Below, in pieces: positions 19,288 through 27,284 of a stretch of 64,000 bases of DNA (its first letter is position 1; every line of letters starts with the position of its first letter). The notes under the pieces were generated by a model that saw only the letters and a program-made list of their open reading frames with translations, did no database searches and was not told where the DNA came from. A program made the translations under genes and the position numbers. The DNA comes from an uncultured Bacteroidia bacterium (GTDB lineage Bacteria > Bacteroidota > Bacteroidia > Bacteroidales > UBA932), in assembly GCA_902774155.1 (NCBI GenBank), contig CACYHF010000008.1:1-64000 (forward strand), read 5' to 3'.

Positions 19288-20748
19288 ACTCAGCACGGAA
19301 GGCTTGTATCGCACCGTGAGATAGAAGGCGCGGATGGCCAGGTGTACGAAGTATGCGGCCATGAGCAGGTGCAGGGATCCATCGGCCAGCCAGCTTCCCG
19401 CAAACCAGACGGCGAAAAAGCCTGCGGCACAGAGCAAGGTGCTGTTGCGAAGGTCCTTGGAGGCCGTGGCGCCGATAAAGATGCCGTCCCAGGCAAAGGC
19501 CGGGCAGCCGATGAGAGGCATCAGCAGCAGCCAGGGGAGGTAGGTCCGGCCCGCCTCTACTACGCTGGCATCGGAGGTCATCAGTTTCAGCAGGGGAGTC
19601 CCGCCCAGTCCGTAAAGCAGCATGAATGCGCCCGCCAGAGCGAAGCTCCAGACAAAAGTGCCCCGCACCGTAGACCGCACCCCGTCCAGGGAACGTTCCC
19701 CGATGAATCGGCCCGTCAAAGCTTCGCCGGCATAGGCAAAACCGTCCGTAAAGTAGCTGAACAGCATCAGCAACTTCATCAGGATGGCGCTTACGGCCAG
19801 CAACTGGTCCCCCAGCCGGGCGCTCAGCACCGTAAAGCCAATATAAACGGCAATCATCCCCACCGACCGCAGGAACAAATCCCGGTTCAGTGCGAAAAAC
19901 ACCCTTGCTCCCTTTTCGCCGTGATCGCTAACTCTCTCTGTGTCAGCGATTTCCTGACTTTCCTCGTTCGAAAATTGAACGAGGACTTTCAGCAAGTGAC
20001 TCAGTGGTAAGTACTTACGTGCCACGCACAACGCCAGGAGAAGGCCGGTCCACTGGGCGATGGCGGTGCCCCAGGCCACGCCGGCAAAGCCCATCTCCGG
20101 CAGCAGCACCAGCGAGCCGGACGAAAGGCCGAACCCCAGCCCCAGGGAGAGCAGGATGTTGCACAGGTTGATCCACAGGTCCACCAGCATAGGTCGAAAA
20201 GTATCCTGCAGGCCGATGAACCAGCCCTTCAGCGCAAAGAGCGACAGGGTAGCCGGGGCGGCCCAGATGCGGATGTAGAAGTAGCGGGTGGCCAGCATGC
20301 GTACTTCGGGGGTGCAGTCCACTACCAGGAAGGCCGCCTGCACTACTACCCACTGCAGCGCGATGAGCGCCAGGCCCGACAGCAGTGCAATCCGCAGCGC
20401 CCGTCCCAGAATGTCGCAGATTTCGGGCGCAAAAAGGGCCGATTCTGCTCCCGTCACACCTTTTTTCCCGCTTTCGGGAGCAAAACTGCCGTTTTTTGCT
20501 CCCAAACGCCCATAGGCCTGGGCGGTTAATCCGCCCGTTCCAGCGCGGAGAAAGGCGAAGTTCCAGTACAGGAGGTCGAAGAGCATGGCGCCCACGGAAA
20601 TGCCGCCGATGAACGCCGCTCCGGAAAAACCCTCGGTGCTGCCCAGATGACCCACCACGGCAATGTCCACCATGCCCACCAGCGGGACGGTGATATTGGC
20701 CAGGATACTGGGAATGGCCAGCCTGAGTATTTCCCGATTCAGTTTCAA
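19276..20748 (-). CDS. MATE family efflux transporter (DinF-like) carrying two repeat-derived insertions
   Basis: A 490-residue, 12-helix multidrug/toxin exporter. MATE features are ITVPLVGMVDIAVVGHLG near the N-terminus, GTGGLTAQAYGR, and FALNRDLFLRSVGM opening the second half. DinF-like relatives are about 440-450 residues. The excess is explained by two stretches: residues 85-110 (GSFAPE...ALFAPE) encoded by the 81-bp element, and residues around 255-280 (QFSNEESQEIADTERVSDHG) over a palindrome shared with two intergenic sites. The start is TTG at 20748, overlapping the rsgA stop as TTGA. The next Met lies inside helix 1, so TTG is preferred. Confidence 0.9.
   Translation of the reverse strand: MKLNREILRLAIPSILANITVPLVGMVDIAVVGHLGSTEGFSGAAFIGGISVGAMLFDLLYWNFAFLRAGTGGLTAQAYGRLGAKNGSFAPESGKKGVTGAESALFAPEICDILGRALRIALLSGLALIALQWVVVQAAFLVVDCTPEVRMLATRYFYIRIWAAPATLSLFALKGWFIGLQDTFRPMLVDLWINLCNILLSLGLGFGLSSGSLVLLPEMGFAGVAWGTAIAQWTGLLLALCVARKYLPLSHLLKVLVQFSNEESQEIADTERVSDHGEKGARVFFALNRDLFLRSVGMIAVYIGFTVLSARLGDQLLAVSAILMKLLMLFSYFTDGFAYAGEALTGRFIGERSLDGVRSTVRGTFVWSFALAGAFMLLYGLGGTPLLKLMTSDASVVEAGRTYLPWLLLMPLIGCPAFAWDGIFIGATASKDLRNSTLLCAAGFFAVWFAGSWLADGSLHLLMAAYFVHLAIRAFYLTVRYKPSVLSLLS
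19961..19985. repeat. GTCCTCGTTC palindrome family, copy 1 (inside the MATE gene)
   Basis: TCCTCGTTC pairs with GAACGAGGA around GAAAATT. The core matches the hairpins at 29041 and 37614, and downstream sequence (TGACTCAGTGG) weakly resembles the flank of the 37614 copy. A second inverted repeat, ATCGCT/AGCGAT, lies beside it at about 19924-19950. The copy is read through in frame. Confidence 0.75.
20424..20504 (-). repeat. 81-bp paired-hairpin element, copy 2 (inside the MATE gene)
   Basis: On the coding (minus) strand, two 30-bp units lie at 20504-20475 and 20453-20424 with a 21-bp spacer. This is the same geometry as in atpG. Arms are GGGAGC/GCTCCC in the first unit and CGGGAGC/GCGCCCG in the second. 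The frame matches the atpG copy, giving LGA...SFAPE...TGA...LFAPE. Shared residues include G-A, F-A-P-E, K, V, G-A, A and F-A-P at equivalent positions. Confidence 0.85.
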
Positions 20749-21671
20749 CGGAATTTCTTATCCTCTTCCAGCATACCCAGATAGGAGTTGTACCGCTCGG
20801 GGGCCAGGAGACCTTCGTCTACGGCGTCCTTCACGGCGCAGCCGGGCTCATGGGTATGGGTGCAGGGGGTAAAGCGGCAGTGGGCCGATAATTTAAGCAT
20901 CTCGGGGAAGTATCGCGCAATCTCTTCCTTCTGAACATCCACCAGGCCGAATCCCCGGATGCCGGGAGAGTCAATTACGTAGCCTCCGGAGGCCAACGGA
21001 TACATCTGGTAAAGCGAAGTGGTGTGCTTGCCCTGCAGATGAGCTAGGGAGATTTCGCCGATCTTGGGGTCCAGCGAAGGGTCCAACGCCTTGATGAGGG
21101 AAGATTTCCCCACGCCCGATTCGCCGGAAAACAGGTTTACGCGCCCCCGGCAAGCCTCCCGGAGCGTATCAATCCCCACTCCTTCCACCACGGAGGTTTC
21201 CAGCACGGGATAACCGGCGCCTTCGTAGATGGCGCGGAAGTGCGCCAGTTCCTCCGGAGCCAGCGAACGGTAGAGGTCGGTTTTGGCCAGCACGATGGTG
21301 GCCGGGATGCCATACAGTTCGCAGGTGACCAGGATCCGGTCCAGGAACGGCAGCTTGACCTGGGGAAAATAGAGGGAAACCACGATATAGGCCCTGTCCA
21401 CATTGGCGGCGATGATATGCGCCTGCCGCGACAGGTTGGTGGAGCGGCGGATGACGTAGTTCCGGCGGGGGAGGACCTCGGTAATGACAGCGCCGTCGTC
21501 ATCGGCCTCATACCTTACCTTGTCTCCTACGGCGATGGGGTTGGTGATGTCGCTGGCTTTCAGGCGCAGCTTGCCCCGCAGCACGGCCGGGAACAGCTCC
21601 CATACGGGCAACTCCGCCAGCAGGTAATGGCTGCCGGCGTTCTTGACCACTGTGGCTTCTCCCGTTTTCAT
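20745..21671 (-). CDS. rsgA: Ribosome small subunit-dependent GTPase RsgA
   Basis: A 308-residue circularly permuted GTPase that helps mature and check the 30S subunit. There is an N-terminal OB fold (MKTGEATVVKNAGSHYLL), then G4 LAKTDL, G1 SGESGVGKSSL and G3 IDSPGIRGFG in the permuted order. The C-terminal zinc knuckle is HCRFTPCTHTHEPGC. The ATG at 21671 is chosen because it begins the OB fold and sits 20 bp after a -7 element. A much longer open frame continues upstream antisense to malQ but is not coding. The stop overlaps the TTG start of the MATE gene. Confidence 0.95.
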   Translation of the reverse strand: MKTGEATVVKNAGSHYLLAELPVWELFPAVLRGKLRLKASDITNPIAVGDKVRYEADDDGAVITEVLPRRNYVIRRSTNLSRQAHIIAANVDRAYIVVSLYFPQVKLPFLDRILVTCELYGIPATIVLAKTDLYRSLAPEELAHFRAIYEGAGYPVLETSVVEGVGIDTLREACRGRVNLFSGESGVGKSSLIKALDPSLDPKIGEISLAHLQGKHTTSLYQMYPLASGGYVIDSPGIRGFGLVDVQKEEIARYFPEMLKLSAHCRFTPCTHTHEPGCAVKDAVDEGLLAPERYNSYLGMLEEDKKFR

Positions 21672-21691
21672 TTTGAATGAAATTTTCCCTG

Positions 21692-21699
21692 CAAAAATA
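21692..21699 (-). promoter_or_regulatory. -7 element for rsgA-MATE
   Basis: Minus-strand TATTTTTG fits TAnnTTTG. An ATTG lies 20 bp upstream of it at 21720-21723. The rsgA ATG is 20 bp downstream. Confidence 0.65.
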
Positions 21700-21736
21700 C
21701 ACAATTTGTTCATTCGTCGCAATATCTGTGCAGTTC

Positions 21737-21766
21737 GGAGCAAAACCTGGCGTTTTGCCTTGCCCG
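21737..21766. repeat. Possible degenerate unit of the 81-bp element (intergenic)
   Basis: CGGAGCAAAA then CTGGCGTTTTGC closely resembles the plus-strand unit at 20475 (CGGGAGCAAAA then CTGCCGTTTTTTGC), but the closing GCTCCC arm is interrupted. It lies between the rsgA and malQ promoters. Only one unit is recognisable. Confidence 0.4.
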
Positions 21767-21782
21767 CGCGCACGGAAAAGAC

Positions 21783-21790
21783 TACTTTTG
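21783..21790 (+). promoter_or_regulatory. -7 element for the malQ operon
   Basis: TACTTTTG fits TAnnTTTG, with CTTG 20 bp upstream at 21759-21762. The malQ ATG is 28 bp downstream. Confidence 0.7.
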
Positions 21791-21818
21791 CAAACCATCG
21801 AAAAGCGACACCAAAACT

Positions 21819-24251
21819 ATGACCATCAACATCCAACTTCAGTATCATACTTCCTGGGGAGAAAGCGTACAGTTGCGCATCGGCAAGCGCTGCATCCTCA
21901 TGAATTATTCTTTTGGCGGCCTGTGGCAGATCATGCTCACCGGAAAGGATCTCCACCACGGTGACGAATTCACCTTCGAGGTCATCCGTGACGGGAAAGT
22001 GGTCAAGCGCGAATGGCGCACCCACCATTTCAAGGCCCCGGCAGCCCAGAAGAACATCATCGTGCGTTCCCGCTGGAGCTCCCGGCCGTCCAATTCGGCC
22101 TTCTATGCATCGGCCTTCAGCGACGTCATCTTCCGTCGTCCTTCCGGTATGTCGTTCCGTCACCCCCAGAGCCTGAATCCGGACCTGGGCAACGTGTGTA
22201 TCCGCGTGGCCGTCCCGGAAGTGCGCAGCAACGAATCCGTGGGCATCGTGGGCTCCGGTAAACTGCTGGGCGACTGGAAGAAAGTCACGCTCATGGGCGA
22301 CGAAGCCTTCCCCTGGTGGTTCATCACCCTGGACGTGAAGGAACCCATGGAATACAAGTTCGTGATCGTGGACAGCAAAACCAAGGAAATCCGCCACTGG
22401 GAAGAAGGCCCCAACCATTTCTTCGGTGAACTGCCCCCGAAAGATACCCAGATCATCATCGCCGATCTGGAGCCCAAATTCCCCACGAAACCCTGGCGCG
22501 GCGCCGGCATTGCCGTTCCCGTGTTCTCCCTCCGGACAAAGGACAGCTTCGGCGTGGGCGAATTCAACGACATCAAACACCTGGTGGACTGGGCTGTAAA
22601 GGCCGGACAGAACGTGATCCAGCTGCTGCCCATCAACGATACCACCATGACCCGCAGCTGGCAGGATTCCTACCCGTACAATGCGGTGAGTTCCTTCGCC
22701 CTGCATCCGCAGTTCATCCATCTGCCTTCCGCCGGTGTGCGTCAGGATGCATCCTACAAGGCCATGAAGGCCCAATTGGAATCTCTCCCTACCGTAGACT
22801 ACGAAGCCGTGAACAGCGCCAAGATCACCCTCCTTCGGAAACTGTACAAGGGCGCCAAAGGCAAGGCCGCGATGGAGTCGGAAGCCTACAAAGCCTTCTA
22901 TGCCGAAAACCGGGAATGGTTGCTCCCGTATGCCGTTTTCAGCGTACTGCGCGACATTCACCAAACGGCGGAATTCGGCACCTGGAAGCAGCTGAGCAGC
23001 TACAACGCCAAGAAAGTGCAGGCGTTTGCCGATGAACATCCGGAAGAAACCGGCTTTTACTGCTACCTGCAGTTCCTGCTGGACAGCCAGCTCCGGGAAG
23101 CCGTGGACTATGCCCACCTGCACGGAGTGGCCCTGAAGGGAGACCTTCCCATCGGCGTGAGCCGTATGAGTGTGGATGCCTGGCAGCACCCGGAACTCTT
23201 CCACATGGACAGCCAGGCCGGTGCACCGCCGGATGCTTTTGCCGCAGACGGCCAGAACTGGGGCTTTCCCACCTACAACTGGGAAGAGATGGCCAAAGAC
23301 GGTTATGCCTGGTGGAAGGCCCGCATGGGCAAGATGTCCCAGTACTTCGACGCCTTCCGCATCGACCATATACTGGGTTTCTTCCGCATCTGGGAAATAC
23401 CCATCCCGTACAAAAGCGGCCTCATGGGCCATTTCAGCCCCGCATTGCCGTATCCGGAAGATGAACTGCGCAGGCAGGGATTCGACCCTCACGCGGGCGT
23501 TGGCACGGATGTGCTCTTTGTGGAGGATCCGCGTCGTCCCGGCTGGTGGCACCCGCGTATTTCCGGCAACCTGACGGCCCATTACGCCGCCCTTTCCCCG
23601 GAACTGCAATATCGCTATAATCAGCTTTCGGAGGAATTCTTCTGGCGTCGGCACGATGACTTCTGGCGCAACAGCGCCATGCAAAAACTCCCGGCCCTGC
23701 TGCGTTCCACGGGCATGTTGTCTTGCGGCGAAGACCTGGGCATGATTCCCAATTGCGTGGCCTCCGTGATGGATGAGCTGAACATCCTGTCCTTGGAAAT
23801 CCAGCGCATGCCCAAGGATCCGAAGGATACTTTCGGCCATCCGGAACGCTATCCTTACTGGAGCGTCTGTGCCACCGGTACGCACGACACTTCGCCGCTG
23901 CGCGCCTGGTGGGAGGAAGACCGTGCCCTCACCCAGCGATACTACAACGAGATCCTGGGCTGCGAAGGCGATGCCCCGTACTTCTGCGAACCTTGGGTGG
24001 CCGATCTCATCGTGGCCCAGCATATGAAATCGCCGGCCATGCTGGCCATCCTGCCCCTGCAGGACTGGCTGGCCACCGACGGTGAGGTACGCTATGGCGG
24101 CCATCCGGTGGACGAGCGCATCAACGTTCCTGCCATTCCCCGCTATTACTGGCGCTACCGCATGCACTGCACCCTGGAGAGCCTGGAGGCCAACGACACC
24201 CTCAACGCCCATCTCCGGACGCTGGTAAATGCCGCCGGCCGTGGCCAGTAA
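21819..24251 (+). CDS. malQ: 4-alpha-glucanotransferase with starch-binding domains (GH77)
   Basis: An 810-residue amylomaltase that transfers maltooligosaccharide segments. The first ~250 residues are two CBM20-like beta-sandwiches (LQYHTSWGESVQLRIG; later VGIVGSGKLLGDWKKVTLM). The GH77 barrel follows, with FGVGEFNDIKHLVDWA, the nucleophile Asp in FDAFRIDHILGFF, the acid/base Glu in CGEDLGMIP, and CATGTHDTSPLRAWW. It has no signal peptide, so it works in the cytoplasm on glycogen or imported maltodextrins. The N-terminal CBM20 pair is standard for Bacteroidota MalQ. A SUI1-type factor follows after 4 bp. Confidence 0.95.
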   Translation: MTINIQLQYHTSWGESVQLRIGKRCILMNYSFGGLWQIMLTGKDLHHGDEFTFEVIRDGKVVKREWRTHHFKAPAAQKNIIVRSRWSSRPSNSAFYASAFSDVIFRRPSGMSFRHPQSLNPDLGNVCIRVAVPEVRSNESVGIVGSGKLLGDWKKVTLMGDEAFPWWFITLDVKEPMEYKFVIVDSKTKEIRHWEEGPNHFFGELPPKDTQIIIADLEPKFPTKPWRGAGIAVPVFSLRTKDSFGVGEFNDIKHLVDWAVKAGQNVIQLLPINDTTMTRSWQDSYPYNAVSSFALHPQFIHLPSAGVRQDASYKAMKAQLESLPTVDYEAVNSAKITLLRKLYKGAKGKAAMESEAYKAFYAENREWLLPYAVFSVLRDIHQTAEFGTWKQLSSYNAKKVQAFADEHPEETGFYCYLQFLLDSQLREAVDYAHLHGVALKGDLPIGVSRMSVDAWQHPELFHMDSQAGAPPDAFAADGQNWGFPTYNWEEMAKDGYAWWKARMGKMSQYFDAFRIDHILGFFRIWEIPIPYKSGLMGHFSPALPYPEDELRRQGFDPHAGVGTDVLFVEDPRRPGWWHPRISGNLTAHYAALSPELQYRYNQLSEEFFWRRHDDFWRNSAMQKLPALLRSTGMLSCGEDLGMIPNCVASVMDELNILSLEIQRMPKDPKDTFGHPERYPYWSVCATGTHDTSPLRAWWEEDRALTQRYYNEILGCEGDAPYFCEPWVADLIVAQHMKSPAMLAILPLQDWLATDGEVRYGGHPVDERINVPAIPRYYWRYRMHCTLESLEANDTLNAHLRTLVNAAGRGQ

Positions 24252-24255
24252 GCCC

Positions 24256-24594
24256 ATGAACGATTGGAAAGACCGGCTGGGCGTGGTGTTCTCCACCAAC
24301 CCCGACTTCCAGTACACCACTTCCCGGGAAGAGGAGCCCGAAACGCTCCCGCCCGGGAAGCAGCGGCTGGTGGTAGGTATTGACCGCCGCAACCGGGGTG
24401 GCAAGCAGGTAACTCTTGTGAGCGGCTTTGTGGGCAAGGCCGATGACCTCAAGGAACTGGGCCGTCAGCTCAAGACCAAACTGGGAGTTGGCGGCAGTGC
24501 CAAGGACGGGGAAATCACCATCCAGGGAGATTTCCGTGACAAAGTGGTAGACCTGCTCAAGTCTTTAGGGTATAACGCGAAACGCGGCAATTGA
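24256..24594 (+). CDS. SUI1/eIF1-like translation factor (YciH type)
   Basis: A 112-residue protein with the SUI1 fold in its second half: KQVTLVSGF, ADDLKELGRQLKTKLGVGGS, EITIQGDFRDKVVDLLKSLGY. Bacterial YciH-like proteins bind the 30S subunit and affect initiation fidelity. The start at 24256 lies 4 bp after malQ; an earlier in-frame ATG at 24229 would sit inside malQ. One base separates its stop from the next gene. Confidence 0.9.
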   Translation: MNDWKDRLGVVFSTNPDFQYTTSREEEPETLPPGKQRLVVGIDRRNRGGKQVTLVSGFVGKADDLKELGRQLKTKLGVGGSAKDGEITIQGDFRDKVVDLLKSLGYNAKRGN

Positions 24595-24595
24595 G

Positions 24596-25210
24596 ATGCT
24601 GTTCAATATCCTGGTCATAGTAAGTGTTCTGCTGGGGATCGTGCTGTTGAAGTGCTTCATTCAGTTCTTCCCTTATATGGCCGATTGTGTCCTGCGGGCC
24701 CGGGGCAGTCTTGCCCTGGAAAAAAGCGTCCGTACCAGTACGGACCGCGATATCCTGGGCGTGGCCCTGCTCCTTCCGGCCGATCTGCTCATGTACCGTT
24801 ACCGGCTCTATGACCCGGCTTTCCTGCAGGGCTTGTCGCCCAATATGTACATGCTGTCCCTGCTGGGCGTCCTGCTGGCCTTCGTACTGCTGCGGCTTGC
24901 GCTGTACCTGCTCATGAAACCCCGTCGCAGAAATGACATTTATCGGCTTGCGCACAAGGCGGATTATACCTACTTCGTCTTGCTCATGCTGCTCTTGCTG
25001 TTTACCGTGGGCATTCTCTCGCTCTTTTCATGCAACGATTTAACAGTCAAGCGTTTCATTTATATCGAAACCATAGCTGTCTATGCGGTTTTTTTGCTTC
25101 GGAAGGCACAAATTCTTTCCATGATTTGCAATCCTTTGAGAACTTTTTTGTACCTTTGCGGCCTGGAATTTTTGCCCACATCGCTGTTGGTGCTGTCGGC
25201 TGTCCTTTAG
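24596..25210 (+). CDS. DUF4271 membrane protein
   Basis: A 204-residue integral membrane protein with about six helices (FNILVIVSVLLGIVLLKCFIQF, MLSLLGVLLAFVLLRLALYLL, TYFVLLMLLLLFTVGILSLF, FLPTSLLVLSAVL). It belongs to a family found mainly in Bacteroidota next to hemD, which is the arrangement here. The function is unknown. It lies 1 bp after the SUI1 gene and 21 bp before hemD. A promoter for the following genes appears to lie within its 3' end. Confidence 0.85.
   Translation: MLFNILVIVSVLLGIVLLKCFIQFFPYMADCVLRARGSLALEKSVRTSTDRDILGVALLLPADLLMYRYRLYDPAFLQGLSPNMYMLSLLGVLLAFVLLRLALYLLMKPRRRNDIYRLAHKADYTYFVLLMLLLLFTVGILSLFSCNDLTVKRFIYIETIAVYAVFLLRKAQILSMICNPLRTFLYLCGLEFLPTSLLVLSAVL
25151..25158 (+). 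promoter_or_regulatory. Internal -7 element before hemD
   Basis: TACCTTTG lies within the end of the DUF4271 gene, with TTTG at 25125-25128 (22 bp spacing). It would allow hemD-rnpA-yidD-ubiE to be transcribed independently of malQ. Confidence 0.5.
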
Positions 25211-25231
25211 TAGTGTAGAGAAGCGAATAAA

Positions 25232-25975
25232 ATGAACATTAAGAAGATCCTGGTTTCCCAGAACGCTCCCCGCGTTCTCACGCAGTATGAGGCTGTAAGC
25301 GAGAAGTTTGGCGTGACCTTTGACTTCCGTCCCTTTTTCAAGATAGAACCCCTCAGCTCCAGAGAATTCCGCGCCCAGCGCATCAATGTCCTGGATTATA
25401 CGGCCATTGTTTTCTCTTCCCGCCACACCATCGACGCCTTCTTCTCCCTGGCCGAAGAATTGCGGGCCAAGATTCCCGAGACCATGAAGTACTTCTGCAC
25501 CACGGAAGCCGTGGCCATGTATCTGCAGAAACACATCGTGTACCGCAAGCGGAAAATTTTCTTCGGCACCGGTACGCCGGAAAGCGTGGTGGCCCTCATC
25601 GGCCCCAAGCACAAGGGGGAGAATTTTCTCATCGCCATGTCGGATTCCGCTTCGTCCGAGGCACTCACCTCCCTGTTCCAGGCCAATCACCTGCAGTATA
25701 CCACCGGTGTTTTCGTGAAGTCCGTGAGCCAGGACCTCAAGGCGCTGGATCTGGCCTCCTACGACATGATTGTCTTCTACAATCCGGCCGATGTGAAGTC
25801 CCTCCAGGAAAATTTTCCGGCTTTCCAGCAGGGAGATATCAAGATGGTCTCCTATGGCCGCTCCATCGTGCGGGCCATGGAGGAGGCCGGCCTGCGGATC
25901 GATGTAAAGGCTCCGTCTCCTGAAGCTCCTTCCGTGGCGTCGGCCATTGAATTGTATCTGAAGGGTTTACAATAA
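25232..25975 (+). CDS. hemD: Uroporphyrinogen-III synthase family protein
   Basis: A 247-residue two-lobed protein of the HemD family, which cyclises hydroxymethylbilane in tetrapyrrole synthesis. Recognisable elements are [11 protein letters not shown] at the N-terminus, [44 protein letters not shown], and the C-terminal [22 protein letters not shown] followed by [11 protein letters not shown]. The family is divergent, so identity rests on these patterns and on the conserved context DUF4271-hemD-rnpA. The stop overlaps the rnpA start (TAATG). Confidence 0.85.
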   Translation: MNIKKILVSQNAPRVLTQYEAVSEKFGVTFDFRPFFKIEPLSSREFRAQRINVLDYTAIVFSSRHTIDAFFSLAEELRAKIPETMKYFCTTEAVAMYLQKHIVYRKRKIFFGTGTPESVVALIGPKHKGENFLIAMSDSASSEALTSLFQANHLQYTTGVFVKSVSQDLKALDLASYDMIVFYNPADVKSLQENFPAFQQGDIKMVSYGRSIVRAMEEAGLRIDVKAPSPEAPSVASAIELYLKGLQ

Positions 25976-26316
25976 TGGACAATACGCTTCCCAAGTCCGA
26001 ACGCCTCTGCGGCAAAACTGCCGTGGCGGCCTTGTTCGAACACGGGAAGAGTTTTCAGGCCGGCTGCCTGCGTTGCCGCTATCTCCGGCGCGAAGACGCA
26101 GAACCGGTCCGGATCGTGGTGTCGGTTCCCAAGCGCCATTTCAAGCGCGCCGTGAAGCGGAATCTCCTCAAGCGCCGTATCCGGGAAAGTTATCGTCGGC
26201 AAAAATCCCTCCTTTCCGGTGGCGTGGACTTGCTGTTCGTGTACACCTCCCGCGAGGTCTTGCCATACGAAACCATCTATGCCGATATGACGGCTGCGCT
26301 GGAGGGCTTGCAATGA
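25975..26316 (+). CDS. rnpA: Ribonuclease P protein component
   Basis: A 113-residue basic protein cofactor of RNase P that helps the RNA subunit cleave tRNA precursors. The RNR signature is [18 protein letters not shown] at residues 62-79, preceded by [12 protein letters not shown]. The gene overlaps hemD by one base and yidD by four (ATGA). rnpA-yidD is a common arrangement. The usual rpmH neighbour is not here. Confidence 0.95.
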   Translation: MDNTLPKSERLCGKTAVAALFEHGKSFQAGCLRCRYLRREDAEPVRIVVSVPKRHFKRAVKRNLLKRRIRESYRRQKSLLSGGVDLLFVYTSREVLPYETIYADMTAALEGLQ

Positions 26317-26546
26317 ATCCGACGCTGAAAAAGATACTCATCGCTCCGGCGGTGCTGCTGATCAAGTTCTATCAGGTGTGCATCAGCCCGTTCACGCCGC
26401 CCAGTTGCCGGTTTACCCCTACCTGTTCGCAATATGCCCTGGAGGCCTTCCGGAAGCACGGTCCGTTCAAAGGGCTGTACCTCACCGTCCGCCGCCTGCT
26501 CCGCTGCCATCCCTGGGGCGGTTCCGGTTATGATCCCGTTCCCTGA
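26313..26546 (+). CDS. yidD: Membrane protein insertion efficiency factor YidD
   Basis: A 77-residue membrane-associated protein thought to assist YidC-dependent insertion. The family signature [14 protein letters not shown] is present, preceded by [14 protein letters not shown] and followed by [15 protein letters not shown]. The start overlaps the rnpA stop, and the stop overlaps the ubiE start (TGATG). Confidence 0.95.
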   Translation: MNPTLKKILIAPAVLLIKFYQVCISPFTPPSCRFTPTCSQYALEAFRKHGPFKGLYLTVRRLLRCHPWGGSGYDPVP

Positions 26547-27244
26547 TGCCTAGGAAAGAAAAAATACAGCAGATGTTCGACGACATTGCGCCGTCGTACG
26601 ACCGACTGAACCACCTGATGTCCCTGGATGTGGACAAATGGTGGCGCCGGCGTGCGCTGAAGGAAATAGTGGACGGCACGCCGCAGCAAATCCTGGATGT
26701 GGCCTGCGGGACGGGGGACAGTACCATCGCCATCGCCCAGGCGGCCGGTTCCGGTTCGCGGGTCACGGGGGTGGACATTTCGGAGGGTATGATGGCCCTG
26801 GTGATGCGCAAGGCCGCCCACGAGGGCGTGCACGACCGCATCCGCCTTCAGGTGGCCGATGGAGAAAACCTGCCGTTTGCCGAAGGCAGTTTCCACCGGG
26901 TCTTCTGCGCTTTCGGCATCCGGAATTTCGAACATAAGGAACTGGGCTTGAAAGAGTTTTACCGGGTATTGAAGCCGGGCGGAAAGGTGGTGATTCTGGA
27001 ACTTTCTCTGCCGGAGAACCGTCCTTTACGCGGGCTCTACAACGTCTATTTCCAACATATTCTTCCCTGGATAGGCGGGCGGGTGTCCGGGAACAAGGAC
27101 GCCTATCGCTACCTGCCGGCTTCCGTCCAGGCGTTCCCGTCGCCGGAGCGCTTTTGCACCATGATGTGGGCGGCCGGTTTCACGCGGGTGCGGCACCGTT
27201 CACTGAGCCTGGGCCTGTGCCGTATGTTTGTTGGGGAAAAATGA
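26546..27244 (+). CDS. ubiE: Demethylmenaquinone C-methyltransferase
   Basis: A 232-residue class I SAM methyltransferase catalysing the last step of menaquinone synthesis. Visible are FDDIAPSYDRLNHLMSLDVD, the SAM-binding LDVACGTGDS, VTGVDISEGMM, CAFGIRNFEHKELGLKEFYR (UbiE signature region) and KPGGKVVILE. The last residues overlap the promoter region of the following AMP-ligase gene. Menaquinone would fit an anaerobic fumarate-reducing lifestyle. Confidence 0.94.
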   Translation: MPRKEKIQQMFDDIAPSYDRLNHLMSLDVDKWWRRRALKEIVDGTPQQILDVACGTGDSTIAIAQAAGSGSRVTGVDISEGMMALVMRKAAHEGVHDRIRLQVADGENLPFAEGSFHRVFCAFGIRNFEHKELGLKEFYRVLKPGGKVVILELSLPENRPLRGLYNVYFQHILPWIGGRVSGNKDAYRYLPASVQAFPSPERFCTMMWAAGFTRVRHRSLSLGLCRMFVGEK

Positions 27245-27245
27245 T

Positions 27246-27253
27246 TATCTTTG
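27246..27253 (+). promoter_or_regulatory. -7 element for the AMP-ligase/ACP pair
   Basis: TATCTTTG lies immediately after the ubiE stop codon, 31 bp before the ligase ATG. A TTTG at 27227-27230 is only 15 bp away, shorter than usual. Confidence 0.65.
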
Positions 27254-27284
27254 TAAACTTTGACAAGTACCTAAATCTCTAGAT

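Noticed and set aside
20745..24452. A very long open frame on the minus strand extending rsgA upstream across the whole of malQ.
   Set aside because: Its first 900 codons have no recognisable domain and lie antisense to a clear GH77 enzyme. The C-biased third positions of malQ suppress stop codons in that antisense frame. Only the last 308 codons (RsgA) are a gene.
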